Source of the DNA: Burkholderiaceae bacterium
Lineage (GTDB): Bacteria > Pseudomonadota > Gammaproteobacteria > Burkholderiales > Burkholderiaceae_C
Reading direction: 5' to 3'
Assembly (NCBI GenBank): GCA_030726195.1
Contig: JANREF010000151.1
Span: forward strand, 1-6,041
DNA: 6,041 bases
Under the pieces are notes generated by a model. The model was not told where the DNA came from, searched no databases, and was given only the letters and a program-made list of their open reading frames with translations. Within the stretch, counting starts at the first letter, position 1, and each line of letters starts with the position of its first letter. Positions 1 through 4,419 of the stretch are shown piece by piece. The translations under genes were made by a program, and so were the position numbers.

Positions 1-958
1 GCCTACAGCTTGGCTGGACAGCATGCCGGGCGAGCTGCTGTGCCACATGCACGTCACAGCCGTGGGTGAGGACGACGGCGTGCGCGGGGCTGCAGTGCGC
101 GCCACGCTGCGAGACGAGTCGCTCACCGGTGCGGTGGTGGCCGACGGCCAAGCGGTGGTGTTCACCGACTTTGCCATTCAGGCCGACGGTGCCACACAGA
201 TGTTGGTGTTGGTGCGCGACTTGTCGCACAGGCGTTTGGGGCGCTTGGTCCAGCGTTTGCTGGAAATCGAAACCTACCGCATGGTGGCCTTGTTGGGGCT
301 GCCCGTTGCCCGCGACAGCATCAACATGCTCAGCAGTGGCGAGGCCGAGCTGGCATCCTTGGCGCAGGCCATACGCACAGCGCAGCCCGACGATGAGCCT
401 GCCTTGTTAGACCGGCTCACGCGCCTGGCCGGTGAGGTTGAGGGCTACTACGCAGCCACGCACTCGCGCTTCTCAGCCAGCAGCGCCTATTTCGACTTGG
501 TCATGCGCCGCATCGACGATATTGCCGAGGAACGCTTGGCAGGCTTGCAGTCGATCAAAGACTTCATGCAACGCCGCCTCACACCCGCCATGAGCACCTG
601 CGACTGGTCTCAGCGCCGCCAACAGGCCTTGTCCGAGCGTATTTCTCGCATGAGCAATTTGCTGCGCACACGCGTGGAAATTGAGCAGCAAGACAGCAGT
701 AGGGCTTTGCTGGTCACCATGAACCAACGCCAAGCCTTGCAGCTTAAACTGCAGTCCACCGTAGAAGGTTTGTCGGTCGCGGCGATCACCTACTACCTCA
801 CGGGCTTGTTGGGCTATGTGGCCAAGGGCGGTAAAGCCGTAGGCTGGCCCTACTCGCCAGAGATGACCATGGCGGTTGCTGTGCCCGTCATTGCGCTCAC
901 GGTGTGGTGGATGCTCAAGCGCGTGCACAAGGCCATGCACGCAACAAACCAGCATTGA
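1..958 (+). CDS. DUF3422 family membrane-anchored protein, 3' part
   Basis: The reading frame is open to the left edge (first whole codon at base 2), so the N-terminus lies outside the window; the ATG at 23 is probably an internal methionine. About 318 residues are visible, against my recollection of roughly 420-450 for full-length DUF3422 proteins. Counting from that Met: a beta-rich start, a helical segment with LGRLVQRLLEIETYRM near 72-87, a long charged and probably coiled-coil stretch at about 105-240, then the family-typical TVEGLSVAAITYYLTGLLGY, which is a hydrophobic helix at about 250-267. A short loop and a second helix (about 281-299) follow, ending in a basic tail (KRVHKAM). This suggests a large soluble domain tethered to the inner membrane by a C-terminal hairpin. 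The molecular function is unknown; the assignment rests on recognising the C-terminal half. It ends 163 bases before the regulator gene. Confidence 0.85.
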   Translation, partial: PTAWLDSMPGELLCHMHVTAVGEDDGVRGAAVRATLRDESLTGAVVADGQAVVFTDFAIQADGATQMLVLVRDLSHRRLGRLVQRLLEIETYRMVALLGLPVARDSINMLSSGEAELASLAQAIRTAQPDDEPALLDRLTRLAGEVEGYYAATHSRFSASSAYFDLVMRRIDDIAEERLAGLQSIKDFMQRRLTPAMSTCDWSQRRQQALSERISRMSNLLRTRVEIEQQDSSRALLVTMNQRQALQLKLQSTVEGLSVAAITYYLTGLLGYVAKGGKAVGWPYSPEMTMAVAVPVIALTVWWMLKRVHKAMHATNQH

Positions 959-987
959 TGCGTGTTGCGCACGGTGCACTGCCCGTG

Positions 988-1003
988 CATGCGCGAGCGC
1001 ATG
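988..1003. other. Short palindrome after the DUF3422 gene
   Basis: CATGCGC, a GA centre, then GCGCATG form a perfect inverted repeat 30 bases after the DUF3422 stop codon. No T-run follows on either strand, so it does not look like a standard intrinsic terminator. It may be a weak transcript-end hairpin or simply chance in GC-rich sequence. Confidence 0.25.
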
Positions 1004-1018
1004 ATGCAGGCGATGTTC

Positions 1019-1046
1019 GGTGTGGCGCTGACTGGTGTGGCGCTGA
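1019..1046. repeat. 13-bp direct repeat, two copies, 15-bp period
   Basis: GGTGTGGCGCTGA occurs at 1019-1031 and again, unchanged, at 1034-1046, separated by CT. It lies in the 163-base gap between the DUF3422 gene and the regulator. It looks like a recent slippage duplication; no function can be read from it. In the frame that continues past the DUF3422 stop it encodes a repeated Gly-Val-Ala-Leu. Confidence 0.8.
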
Positions 1047-1121
1047 AGGGTGCGTGGGTCGCCGTGCCGGTGTTCGCGTCCTTTACAGCGCCGTTTTTCG
1101 CGTCATTTTTAGTCAGGCAAC

Positions 1122-1135
1122 ATGATCCCTATCAA
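1122..1135 (+). promoter_or_regulatory. Candidate FNR box on the regulator's own start codon
   Basis: ATGATccctATCAA matches the FNR consensus TTGAT-N4-ATCAA at 9 of 10 defined bases; the only mismatch is the first base, which is the A of the ATG start codon. It was the best match I found by eye in the window. Binding here by an E-x-x-S-R regulator would place the protein at or just after the transcription start, a position where FNR-type proteins repress. A TTTACA at 1082-1087 could serve as a -35, but no good -10 follows, so the promoter position is not established. The same bases encode Met-Ile-Pro-Ile, so the match could be accidental. Confidence 0.4.
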
Positions 1136-1829
1136 AACCGAGTCCGCTTGGAAAGGCACCTCAGACTGCCGTGATTGCGGCATACGTGAGCTGGCCTTGT
1201 TTGGTGACTTGCAAGAGCAAGACTTCAACCTCATACACTCGCCGATTGACGACTTGGCCTTTGCCTCTGGCGTGACCATTCAGTCGCGTGGAGACCAGGT
1301 CTCGCACTTGCTCACGTTGCGCGTGGGCATGGTCAAGCTGGTGCGCAACTCTGTCGACGGGCGTGCCCGCATTGTGCGTATCTTGCGCCCCGGCGACGTG
1401 ATTGGCTTGGAGGCCTTGGTCAGCGGCCAGGTCGACAACGACGCTGTGGCCCTGGCTGGTGTGAAGGTGTGCCGCATACCCGTGGCCGTGGTCAATCGCC
1501 TCAACGAGCAAACGCCGCGTGTGCACCAACGCTTGCTCAGCGCTTGGCACAAAAGCCTCAAAGAGGCCGACGACTGGCTGGCCGACTTGAACTTTGGCAA
1601 TGCACGTCAACGCGTGGGCAACCTCATACTCAAAATGCGCGCCAGCAGCGATGCCGATTTGGTCACGCTGTTGTCGCGCGAAGACATGGGCGCCATGATG
1701 GACTTGCAACTCGAGACCGTGAGCCGCACCATCAGCGCCTTTGTCCGAGAAGGCATCATTGAGCCCTTGGACAAACAGGGCCGCATTTACAAAATCTGCG
1801 ACACGGCAGCCTTGCAAGAGCCGAACTAG
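1122..1829 (+). CDS. Crp/Fnr-family transcriptional regulator, FNR-type
   Basis: A 235-residue cytoplasmic DNA-binding regulator, the usual length for this family. A cysteine-bearing N-terminus (C16, C19) precedes a cyclic-nucleotide-binding-type beta-roll at about 30-125, a long dimer helix at about 131-155, and a C-terminal winged helix-turn-helix at about 184-225. The recognition helix reads LETVSR (E198, S201, R202), matching the E-x-x-S-R with which E. coli FNR reads TTGAT. Cysteines C16, C19 and C117 (in VCRIP) align by eye with FNR C20, C23 and C122. The position of the fourth cluster ligand, C29, is alanine (A25). The protein may therefore sense oxygen or nitric oxide differently or hold an altered cluster; this is inference. 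The start at 1122 is the first ATG after an in-frame stop at 1110-1112, and only a weak CAGG precedes it. There is no adjacent gene that reveals its regulon. I cannot assign a specific name such as fnr, fixK or anr. Confidence 0.9.
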   Translation: MIPIKTESAWKGTSDCRDCGIRELALFGDLQEQDFNLIHSPIDDLAFASGVTIQSRGDQVSHLLTLRVGMVKLVRNSVDGRARIVRILRPGDVIGLEALVSGQVDNDAVALAGVKVCRIPVAVVNRLNEQTPRVHQRLLSAWHKSLKEADDWLADLNFGNARQRVGNLILKMRASSDADLVTLLSREDMGAMMDLQLETVSRTISAFVREGIIEPLDKQGRIYKICDTAALQEPN

Positions 1830-1840
1830 GTCACTGCCGG

Positions 1841-1882
1841 ATACCGAATACCTGAGACCTGATACCTGATACCTGATACCTG
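1841..1882. repeat. Heptamer tandem repeat, six units
   Basis: Consecutive 7-base units with consensus ATACCTG: four are exact (1848-1854 and 1862-1882), the third (1855-1861) has one change and the first (1841-1847) has two. The array starts 11 bases after the regulator stop codon. It places TGA triplets in all three + frames because the period is not a multiple of three. It is a likely replication-slippage locus; variation in copy number would not alter either flanking protein. Confidence 0.9.
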
Positions 1883-1929
1883 ACCCTGCAGGCTTGCCTG
1901 CTGCTTGGTGGTACCTGTGGCGCAGGTCG

Positions 1930-1968
1930 TAGCTGGTCGGTCTAGCTGGTAGGTCTAACTGGTGCGTC
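1930..1968. repeat. 13-bp tandem repeat, three units
   Basis: Units TAGCTGGTCGGTC (1930-1942), TAGCTGGTAGGTC (1943-1955) and TAACTGGTGCGTC (1956-1968) follow head to tail. Units 1 and 2 differ at one base, and unit 3 differs at a few. It is noncoding on the + strand. The third unit contains the stop codon of the minus-strand frame described among the findings. Confidence 0.85.
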
Positions 1969-2019
1969 CGGCTTGCCCACGGCCAGCCAGTGCCAAGCCC
2001 AGCTGCAGCAGCAGGCGTT

Positions 2020-2055
2020 CATCCAGCTCATCCAGCTCGAATGGCTCGAATGGCT
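2020..2055. repeat. Two adjacent 9-bp duplications
   Basis: CATCCAGCT occurs twice head to tail (2020-2028, 2029-2037) and is followed at once by CGAATGGCT twice (2038-2046, 2047-2055). Because the unit is nine bases, both duplications preserve reading frame on either strand; on the minus strand they read Glu-Pro-Phe twice and Glu-Leu-Asp twice. Confidence 0.9.
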
Positions 2056-2077
2056 CGCCGTTGAGTCACCTGGGCTG

Positions 2078-2106
2078 CTCAGATCGGCTGTAAAGCGTTG
2101 CATAAT
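2078..2106 (+). promoter_or_regulatory. Possible promoter of the VOC gene
   Basis: CATAAT at 2101-2106 matches the sigma-70 -10 consensus at five of six bases. Seventeen bases upstream, CTCAGA (2078-2083) matches the -35 at only three of six. An inverted repeat AATCC-GCA-GGATT (2104-2116) overlaps the -10 and could be an operator. Initiation near 2113 would give a leader of about 60 bases. The -35 is poor, so confidence is low. Confidence 0.3.
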
Positions 2107-2163
2107 CCGCAGGATTTTGGCCGCAGCTGTTGTGCCAAACCCACCGCTTGTTCGCCCAACCTA

Positions 2164-2168
2164 AAGGA
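2164..2168 (+). promoter_or_regulatory. Ribosome-binding site that fixes the VOC start
   Basis: AAGGA lies six bases before the ATG at 2175. This decides for 2175 over an upstream in-frame non-ATG start at 2130, which has no such site and would add 15 residues unlike the family. Confidence 0.75.
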
Positions 2169-2174
2169 TTCAGC

Positions 2175-2609
2175 ATGACCACCCCAGCAGCCGCAATGCC
2201 CCCGTTTCACCTGGCATTCCCCGTGCACGACATCGCCGTGGCCCGTCAGTTTTATGGCGAAGTGTTGGGTTGCTCAGAGGGGCGCAGCAGCCCGGACTGG
2301 GTGGACTTCAATTTTTATGGCCACCAAATCGTGGCCCACTTGGCGCCCCAAGAGTGCGGCCACAAAGGCGTCAGCGCAGTGGACGGCCACGGTGTGCCTG
2401 TTCGCCACTTCGGCGCGGTGTTGAACATGACCCAATGGGAGGAAATGGCCGACAAGCTCAAAGCCATTGGCACCCAGTTTGTCATTGAGCCCTACATTCG
2501 TTTCAAAGGCGAGGCCGGTGAGCAGGCCACCATGTTCTTCTTGGATCCATCTGGCAACGCCATCGAGTTCAAGGCGTTCGCCAACCTCGATTCGTTGTTC
2601 GCCAAATAA
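2175..2609 (+). CDS. VOC (glyoxalase/dioxygenase-fold) family protein
   Basis: A 144-residue protein with the paired beta-alpha-beta-beta-beta modules of the vicinal oxygen chelate superfamily (glyoxalase I, bleomycin-resistance proteins, extradiol dioxygenases). The first module opens with FHLAFPVHD (11-19) and [10 protein letters not shown] (23-32); the second closes with the typical [15 protein letters not shown] (121-135). Likely metal ligands are H12 in strand 1, H50 or H55 after [10 protein letters not shown]78 in VRHFG, and E131 in AIEF. The metal site therefore looks intact and an enzymatic role is plausible. The substrate cannot be deduced: one-module VOC proteins of this length are annotated variously as dioxygenases or glyoxalase-like proteins. 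It stands alone between a 345-base gap and a 146-base gap, so co-transcription with the dehydrogenase downstream is possible but not shown. Confidence 0.88.
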   Translation: MTTPAAAMPPFHLAFPVHDIAVARQFYGEVLGCSEGRSSPDWVDFNFYGHQIVAHLAPQECGHKGVSAVDGHGVPVRHFGAVLNMTQWEEMADKLKAIGTQFVIEPYIRFKGEAGEQATMFFLDPSGNAIEFKAFANLDSLFAK

Positions 2610-2651
2610 GCCACCAGCGGCACGCCCGGCCGCACACCACACCAAGCCCCT

Positions 2652-2675
2652 AACGCAGCGCCCAACGCAGCGCCC
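2652..2675. repeat. 12-bp tandem duplication
   Basis: AACGCAGCGCCC occurs twice head to tail (2652-2663, 2664-2675) in the 146-base gap between the VOC gene and the dehydrogenase. No T-run or hairpin accompanies it. It is probably a slippage duplication. Confidence 0.85.
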
Positions 2676-2712
2676 AGTGTGCGCCTAGCTGCCGGCGACT
2701 GCGCACCGCCCT

Positions 2713-2741
2713 TTGAATCTGTACCCGGTATCCTTTACCCT
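2713..2741 (+). promoter_or_regulatory. Possible promoter of the dehydrogenase gene
   Basis: TTGAAT (2713-2718) matches the -35 at four of six bases, and 17 bases later TACCCT (2736-2741) matches the -10 at three of six. A start near 2748 would leave a leader of only about eight bases. That would fit the lack of any purine-rich ribosome-binding site before the ATG at 2756 and hints at near-leaderless translation. GGTA at 2727-2730 and TACC at 2736-2739 form a small inverted repeat inside it. Evidence is weak. Confidence 0.25.
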
Positions 2742-2755
2742 GCATCACACACACC

Positions 2756-3829
2756 ATGACCACACGCACCCACAACATCGCCGTCATTCCTGGAGACGGT
2801 ATCGGCAAGGAAGTCATGCCGCCCGCGCTGGATGTGCTGGCCGCGGCGTCCAAGCGCTTTGGCTTTACCCTGAACATGCTGCCCATCGAATGGGCCAGCT
2901 GCGACTACTACCAAGCGCATGGCGAGATGATGCCGCCCGACTGGAAAGCCCAATTGAGCACACAGGATGCGTTGTTGTTTGGCGCGGTGGGTTGGCCCGC
3001 AACGGTGCCAGACCATGTGTCGCTGTGGGGCTCGCTGCTCAAGTTTCGACGTGAGTTTGACCAGTACGTCAACCTGCGTCCGGTGCGCTTGTTTGAGGGT
3101 GTGAAGTGCCCGCTGGCCGGTCGTGAGCCGGGGGACATCGACTACCTCGTGGTGCGCGAAAACACCGAAGGCGAATACACCGCATTAGGCGGTGTGATGT
3201 TTGAAGGCACAGAGCGAGAAATCGTGATTCAAGAATCGGTGTTCTCACGCGTGGGTACAGACCGCGTGCTGCGCTACGCCTTTGAAGAGGCACGCAAGCG
3301 CGCACGCAAACACCTCACCATTGCCACCAAGAGCAACGGCATTGCTGTGAGCATGCCCTGGTGGGACAAGCGTGCCGACGCCATTGGCCAAGACTACCCC
3401 GACGTGGTCACGGACAAGCAGCACATTGATATTTTGTCGGCCCGTTTTGTATTGCAGCCCGATCGCTTCAGCGTGGTGGTCGCCAGCAACTTGTTTGGCG
3501 ACATCTTGTCCGATTTGGGCCCCGCCACCACCGGCACGATTGGCTTGGCACCCTCTGCCAACATCAATCCTGAAGGCAACTTCCCATCCTTGTTTGAGCC
3601 CGTACACGGCTCTGCACCAGACATCTACGGCAAAGGCATTGCCAACCCCATTGCCATGATTTGGAGTGCGGCCCTGATGCTGCAATTCTTGGGCGAGCAA
3701 GACGCACACGACGCCATACTGCACGCCATAGAAGACGTGCTGCGCACAGGCCCTCACACCCCCGACTTAGGTGGCAACGCCAACACCGCCGCCATAGGCC
3801 AAGCCATCGCCGCAAAAATCGCTGCTTAA
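2756..3829 (+). CDS. dmlA: D-malate / tartrate dehydrogenase (DmlA/TtuC type)
   Basis: A 357-residue cytoplasmic metal- and NAD-dependent beta-decarboxylating dehydrogenase of the isocitrate/isopropylmalate dehydrogenase superfamily. It oxidises D-malate to pyruvate and CO2, and family members also act on tartrate and isopropylmalate. Visible marks are IPGDGIGKEV (11-20); WASCDYY with GEMMPPDW (46-63); VPDHVSLWGSLLKFRREFDQYVN (84-106), typical of the DmlA/TtuC branch; substrate arginines R98/R99, R108 and R134; Y141 in VRENTEGEY; K192 in TKSNG; metal aspartates D225, D249 and D253, the last two within the NLFGDILSDLGP signature; and HGSAPDI (284-290) near the cofactor. The length is normal and no key residue is missing. 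E. coli DmlA, from memory, is very close over residues 46-113. ttuC (tartrate dehydrogenase) is the alternative name and sequence alone does not settle the preferred substrate. No ribosome-binding site precedes the ATG. No LysR-type regulator, which accompanies dmlA in E. coli, is seen beside it. Confidence 0.93.
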   Translation: MTTRTHNIAVIPGDGIGKEVMPPALDVLAAASKRFGFTLNMLPIEWASCDYYQAHGEMMPPDWKAQLSTQDALLFGAVGWPATVPDHVSLWGSLLKFRREFDQYVNLRPVRLFEGVKCPLAGREPGDIDYLVVRENTEGEYTALGGVMFEGTEREIVIQESVFSRVGTDRVLRYAFEEARKRARKHLTIATKSNGIAVSMPWWDKRADAIGQDYPDVVTDKQHIDILSARFVLQPDRFSVVVASNLFGDILSDLGPATTGTIGLAPSANINPEGNFPSLFEPVHGSAPDIYGKGIANPIAMIWSAALMLQFLGEQDAHDAILHAIEDVLRTGPHTPDLGGNANTAAIGQAIAAKIAA

Positions 3830-3863
3830 CGTTTGACTGAGTGTTTGCGTAGGCCATAAGCCG

Positions 3864-3883
3864 TGCTCAGTGGATGTCGAGCA
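3864..3883. other. Weak stem-loop after the dehydrogenase gene
   Basis: TGCTC (3864-3868) and GAGCA (3879-3883) can pair around a 10-base loop. It ends one base before a stronger hairpin at 3885. Alone it would be dismissed; it is listed because it begins a run of stem-loops in the convergent spacer. Confidence 0.3.
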
Positions 3884-3884
3884 G

Positions 3885-3907
3885 ACCCTAGCATCAAGTG
3901 CTAGGGT
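3885..3907. terminator. 9-bp hairpin, possible two-way transcript end
   Basis: ACCCTAGCA (3885-3893) pairs perfectly with TGCTAGGGT (3899-3907) around the loop TCAAG. It lies 55 bases after the dehydrogenase stop and about 105 bases beyond the stop of the convergent cupin gene, where transcripts from both strands should end. There is no T-run on either side, so it is not a canonical rho-independent terminator; it may work with Rho or protect 3' ends. Confidence 0.5.
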
Positions 3908-3923
3908 GACGCAGTGCGAGGCC

Positions 3924-3945
3924 GACACGTGACTTGAGACGTGTC
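3924..3945. other. 7-bp stem-loop in the convergent spacer
   Basis: GACACGT (3924-3930) pairs with ACGTGTC (3939-3945) around the eight-base loop GACTTGAG. It directly abuts the next hairpin at 3946, so the two stems could stack end to end. The loop contains CTTGA, which is also the whole loop of the next hairpin. Confidence 0.5.
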
Positions 3946-3966
3946 ACACCAGACTTGATCTGGTGT
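3946..3966. terminator. 8-bp hairpin, possible transcript end
   Basis: ACACCAGA (3946-3953) pairs perfectly with TCTGGTGT (3959-3966) around the loop CTTGA. It lies 47 bases beyond the cupin stop codon on the - strand and about 115 beyond the dehydrogenase stop on the + strand. No T-run follows on either strand, so a terminator role is uncertain. Confidence 0.45.
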
Positions 3967-4013
3967 CTGTAGTGGCCAGCAGCAACGCTTGCACCCGCCC
4001 GCACACGCTTGGT

Positions 4014-4286
4014 TCAGCCGCGTCGGCCTACCCAGTAGGTTGCGCCTTGGGGGCCGTAGCGTTCGGCGTGGCTTTGGTTAGCCGGGAGGGCGAAGCGGTC
4101 TCCTACGCGCAGGTGTTGGGTGTGGCCGTCTACTTCCAGCCACAGCTCGCCCGCGGCAACGATGGCGTGTACGCCAAAGGGGTGGCTGTGTTCGGCTACC
4201 ACTTCGTTGGCGGGCCAGTCCCGCACCAGCACGGTTTCAAAGCCCAAGGCTTGGGCTTCGTGGGTGAACGCTTCTAAGGTGATCAT
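4014..4286 (-). CDS. Small single-domain cupin protein
   Basis: A 90-residue protein forming a single cupin beta-barrel. Motif 1 is EHSHPFGVHAIVAAGEL (32-48), with H33 and H35 as metal ligands and H40 where the classical motif has glutamate; motif 2 is GDRFALPANQSHAE (62-75), with P68 and H73. The predicted metal site is thus four histidines, intact but of the non-Glu type. Its reaction or ligand is unknown; small cupins of this kind range from metal-binding stress proteins to isomerases and dioxygenases. The start at 4286 is chosen because AAGGAG lies six bases upstream; a longer reading from 4427 would add 47 low-complexity residues that overlap the end of the ABC gene. It follows that gene by 110 bases on the same strand and may be transcribed with it. 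It ends facing the dehydrogenase gene. Confidence 0.85.
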   Translation of the reverse strand: MITLEAFTHEAQALGFETVLVRDWPANEVVAEHSHPFGVHAIVAAGELWLEVDGHTQHLRVGDRFALPANQSHAERYGPQGATYWVGRRG

Positions 4287-4292
4287 GGCTTG

Positions 4293-4298
4293 CTCCTT
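4293..4298 (-). promoter_or_regulatory. Ribosome-binding site that fixes the cupin start
   Basis: On the minus strand AAGGAG precedes the ATG at 4286 by six bases. It is the strongest Shine-Dalgarno match seen in this window and rules against the longer reading that begins at 4427. Confidence 0.85.
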
Positions 4299-4383
4299 GT
4301 TGCTCAGGGGGTGTTGGCTGTTCGTGCAGACTATTGTGGGGTGGCCACCGGTTGGGTGTTGATATGGCGTGTTCAGATGTGGC

Positions 4384-4419
4384 CTTAAGACGCGACTTAA
4401 GACGCGACTTCGGACGCGC
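4384..4419. repeat. 12-bp tandem repeat across the ABC gene's stop codon
   Basis: CTTAAGACGCGA is present twice exactly (4384-4395, 4396-4407), followed by a diverged third unit, CTTCGGACGCGC (4408-4419). On the minus strand it reads as the last codons of the ABC transporter: ...Ser-Glu-Val-Ala-Ser, stop, then Val-Ala-Ser, stop in the same frame. The duplication thus copied the stop codon and left a second in-frame stop 12 bases on. The protein end is unaffected as long as the first stop stands. Confidence 0.9.

Larger units (their letters stand above)
1830..2174. other. 345-base repeat-rich intergenic region
   Basis: No convincing gene lies between the regulator and the VOC gene. The stretch holds three groups of short direct repeats (1841-1882, 1930-1968, 2020-2055), a small hairpin at 1888-1901 (GCAGG, CTTG loop, CCTGC) that could end the regulator transcript but lacks a T-run, a second weak hairpin at 1913-1927 (ACCTG / CAGGT), and a possible promoter for the downstream gene near 2078-2106. 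A 63-codon + frame starting at a TTG (1973) has no ribosome-binding site and looks spurious. A - strand frame with protein-like composition at 1955-2065 is treated as a finding. Confidence 0.6.

Noticed and set aside
545..558. Second FNR-like box, TTGCAgtcgATCAA
   Set aside because: It matches only 8 of 10 bases and sits deep inside the DUF3422 coding sequence; it serves as a reminder that such matches arise by chance.
473..979. 168-codon open frame on the minus strand
   Set aside because: It lies almost wholly opposite the DUF3422 gene, is rich in His, Ala and Gln as antisense frames of GC-rich genes are, and resembles no family.
1161..1817. 218-codon open frame on the minus strand
   Set aside because: It is antisense to nearly the whole regulator gene, whose domains are unmistakable; its composition is typical of a shadow frame.
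2130..2174. Longer start for the VOC protein
   Set aside because: It begins at a non-ATG codon without a ribosome-binding site, while the ATG at 2175 has AAGGA at the right distance and gives the family's usual N-terminus.
3245..3757. 170-codon open frame on the minus strand
   Set aside because: It is antisense to the dehydrogenase and has no recognisable domain.
3885..3966. Canonical rho-independent terminators
   Set aside because: The stems are good but no T-run follows on either strand, so only a tentative terminator role is given.
3963..4277. 104-codon + frame in the convergent region
   Set aside because: It is antisense to the cupin gene, which has conserved motifs and a strong ribosome-binding site; the frame begins inside a hairpin.
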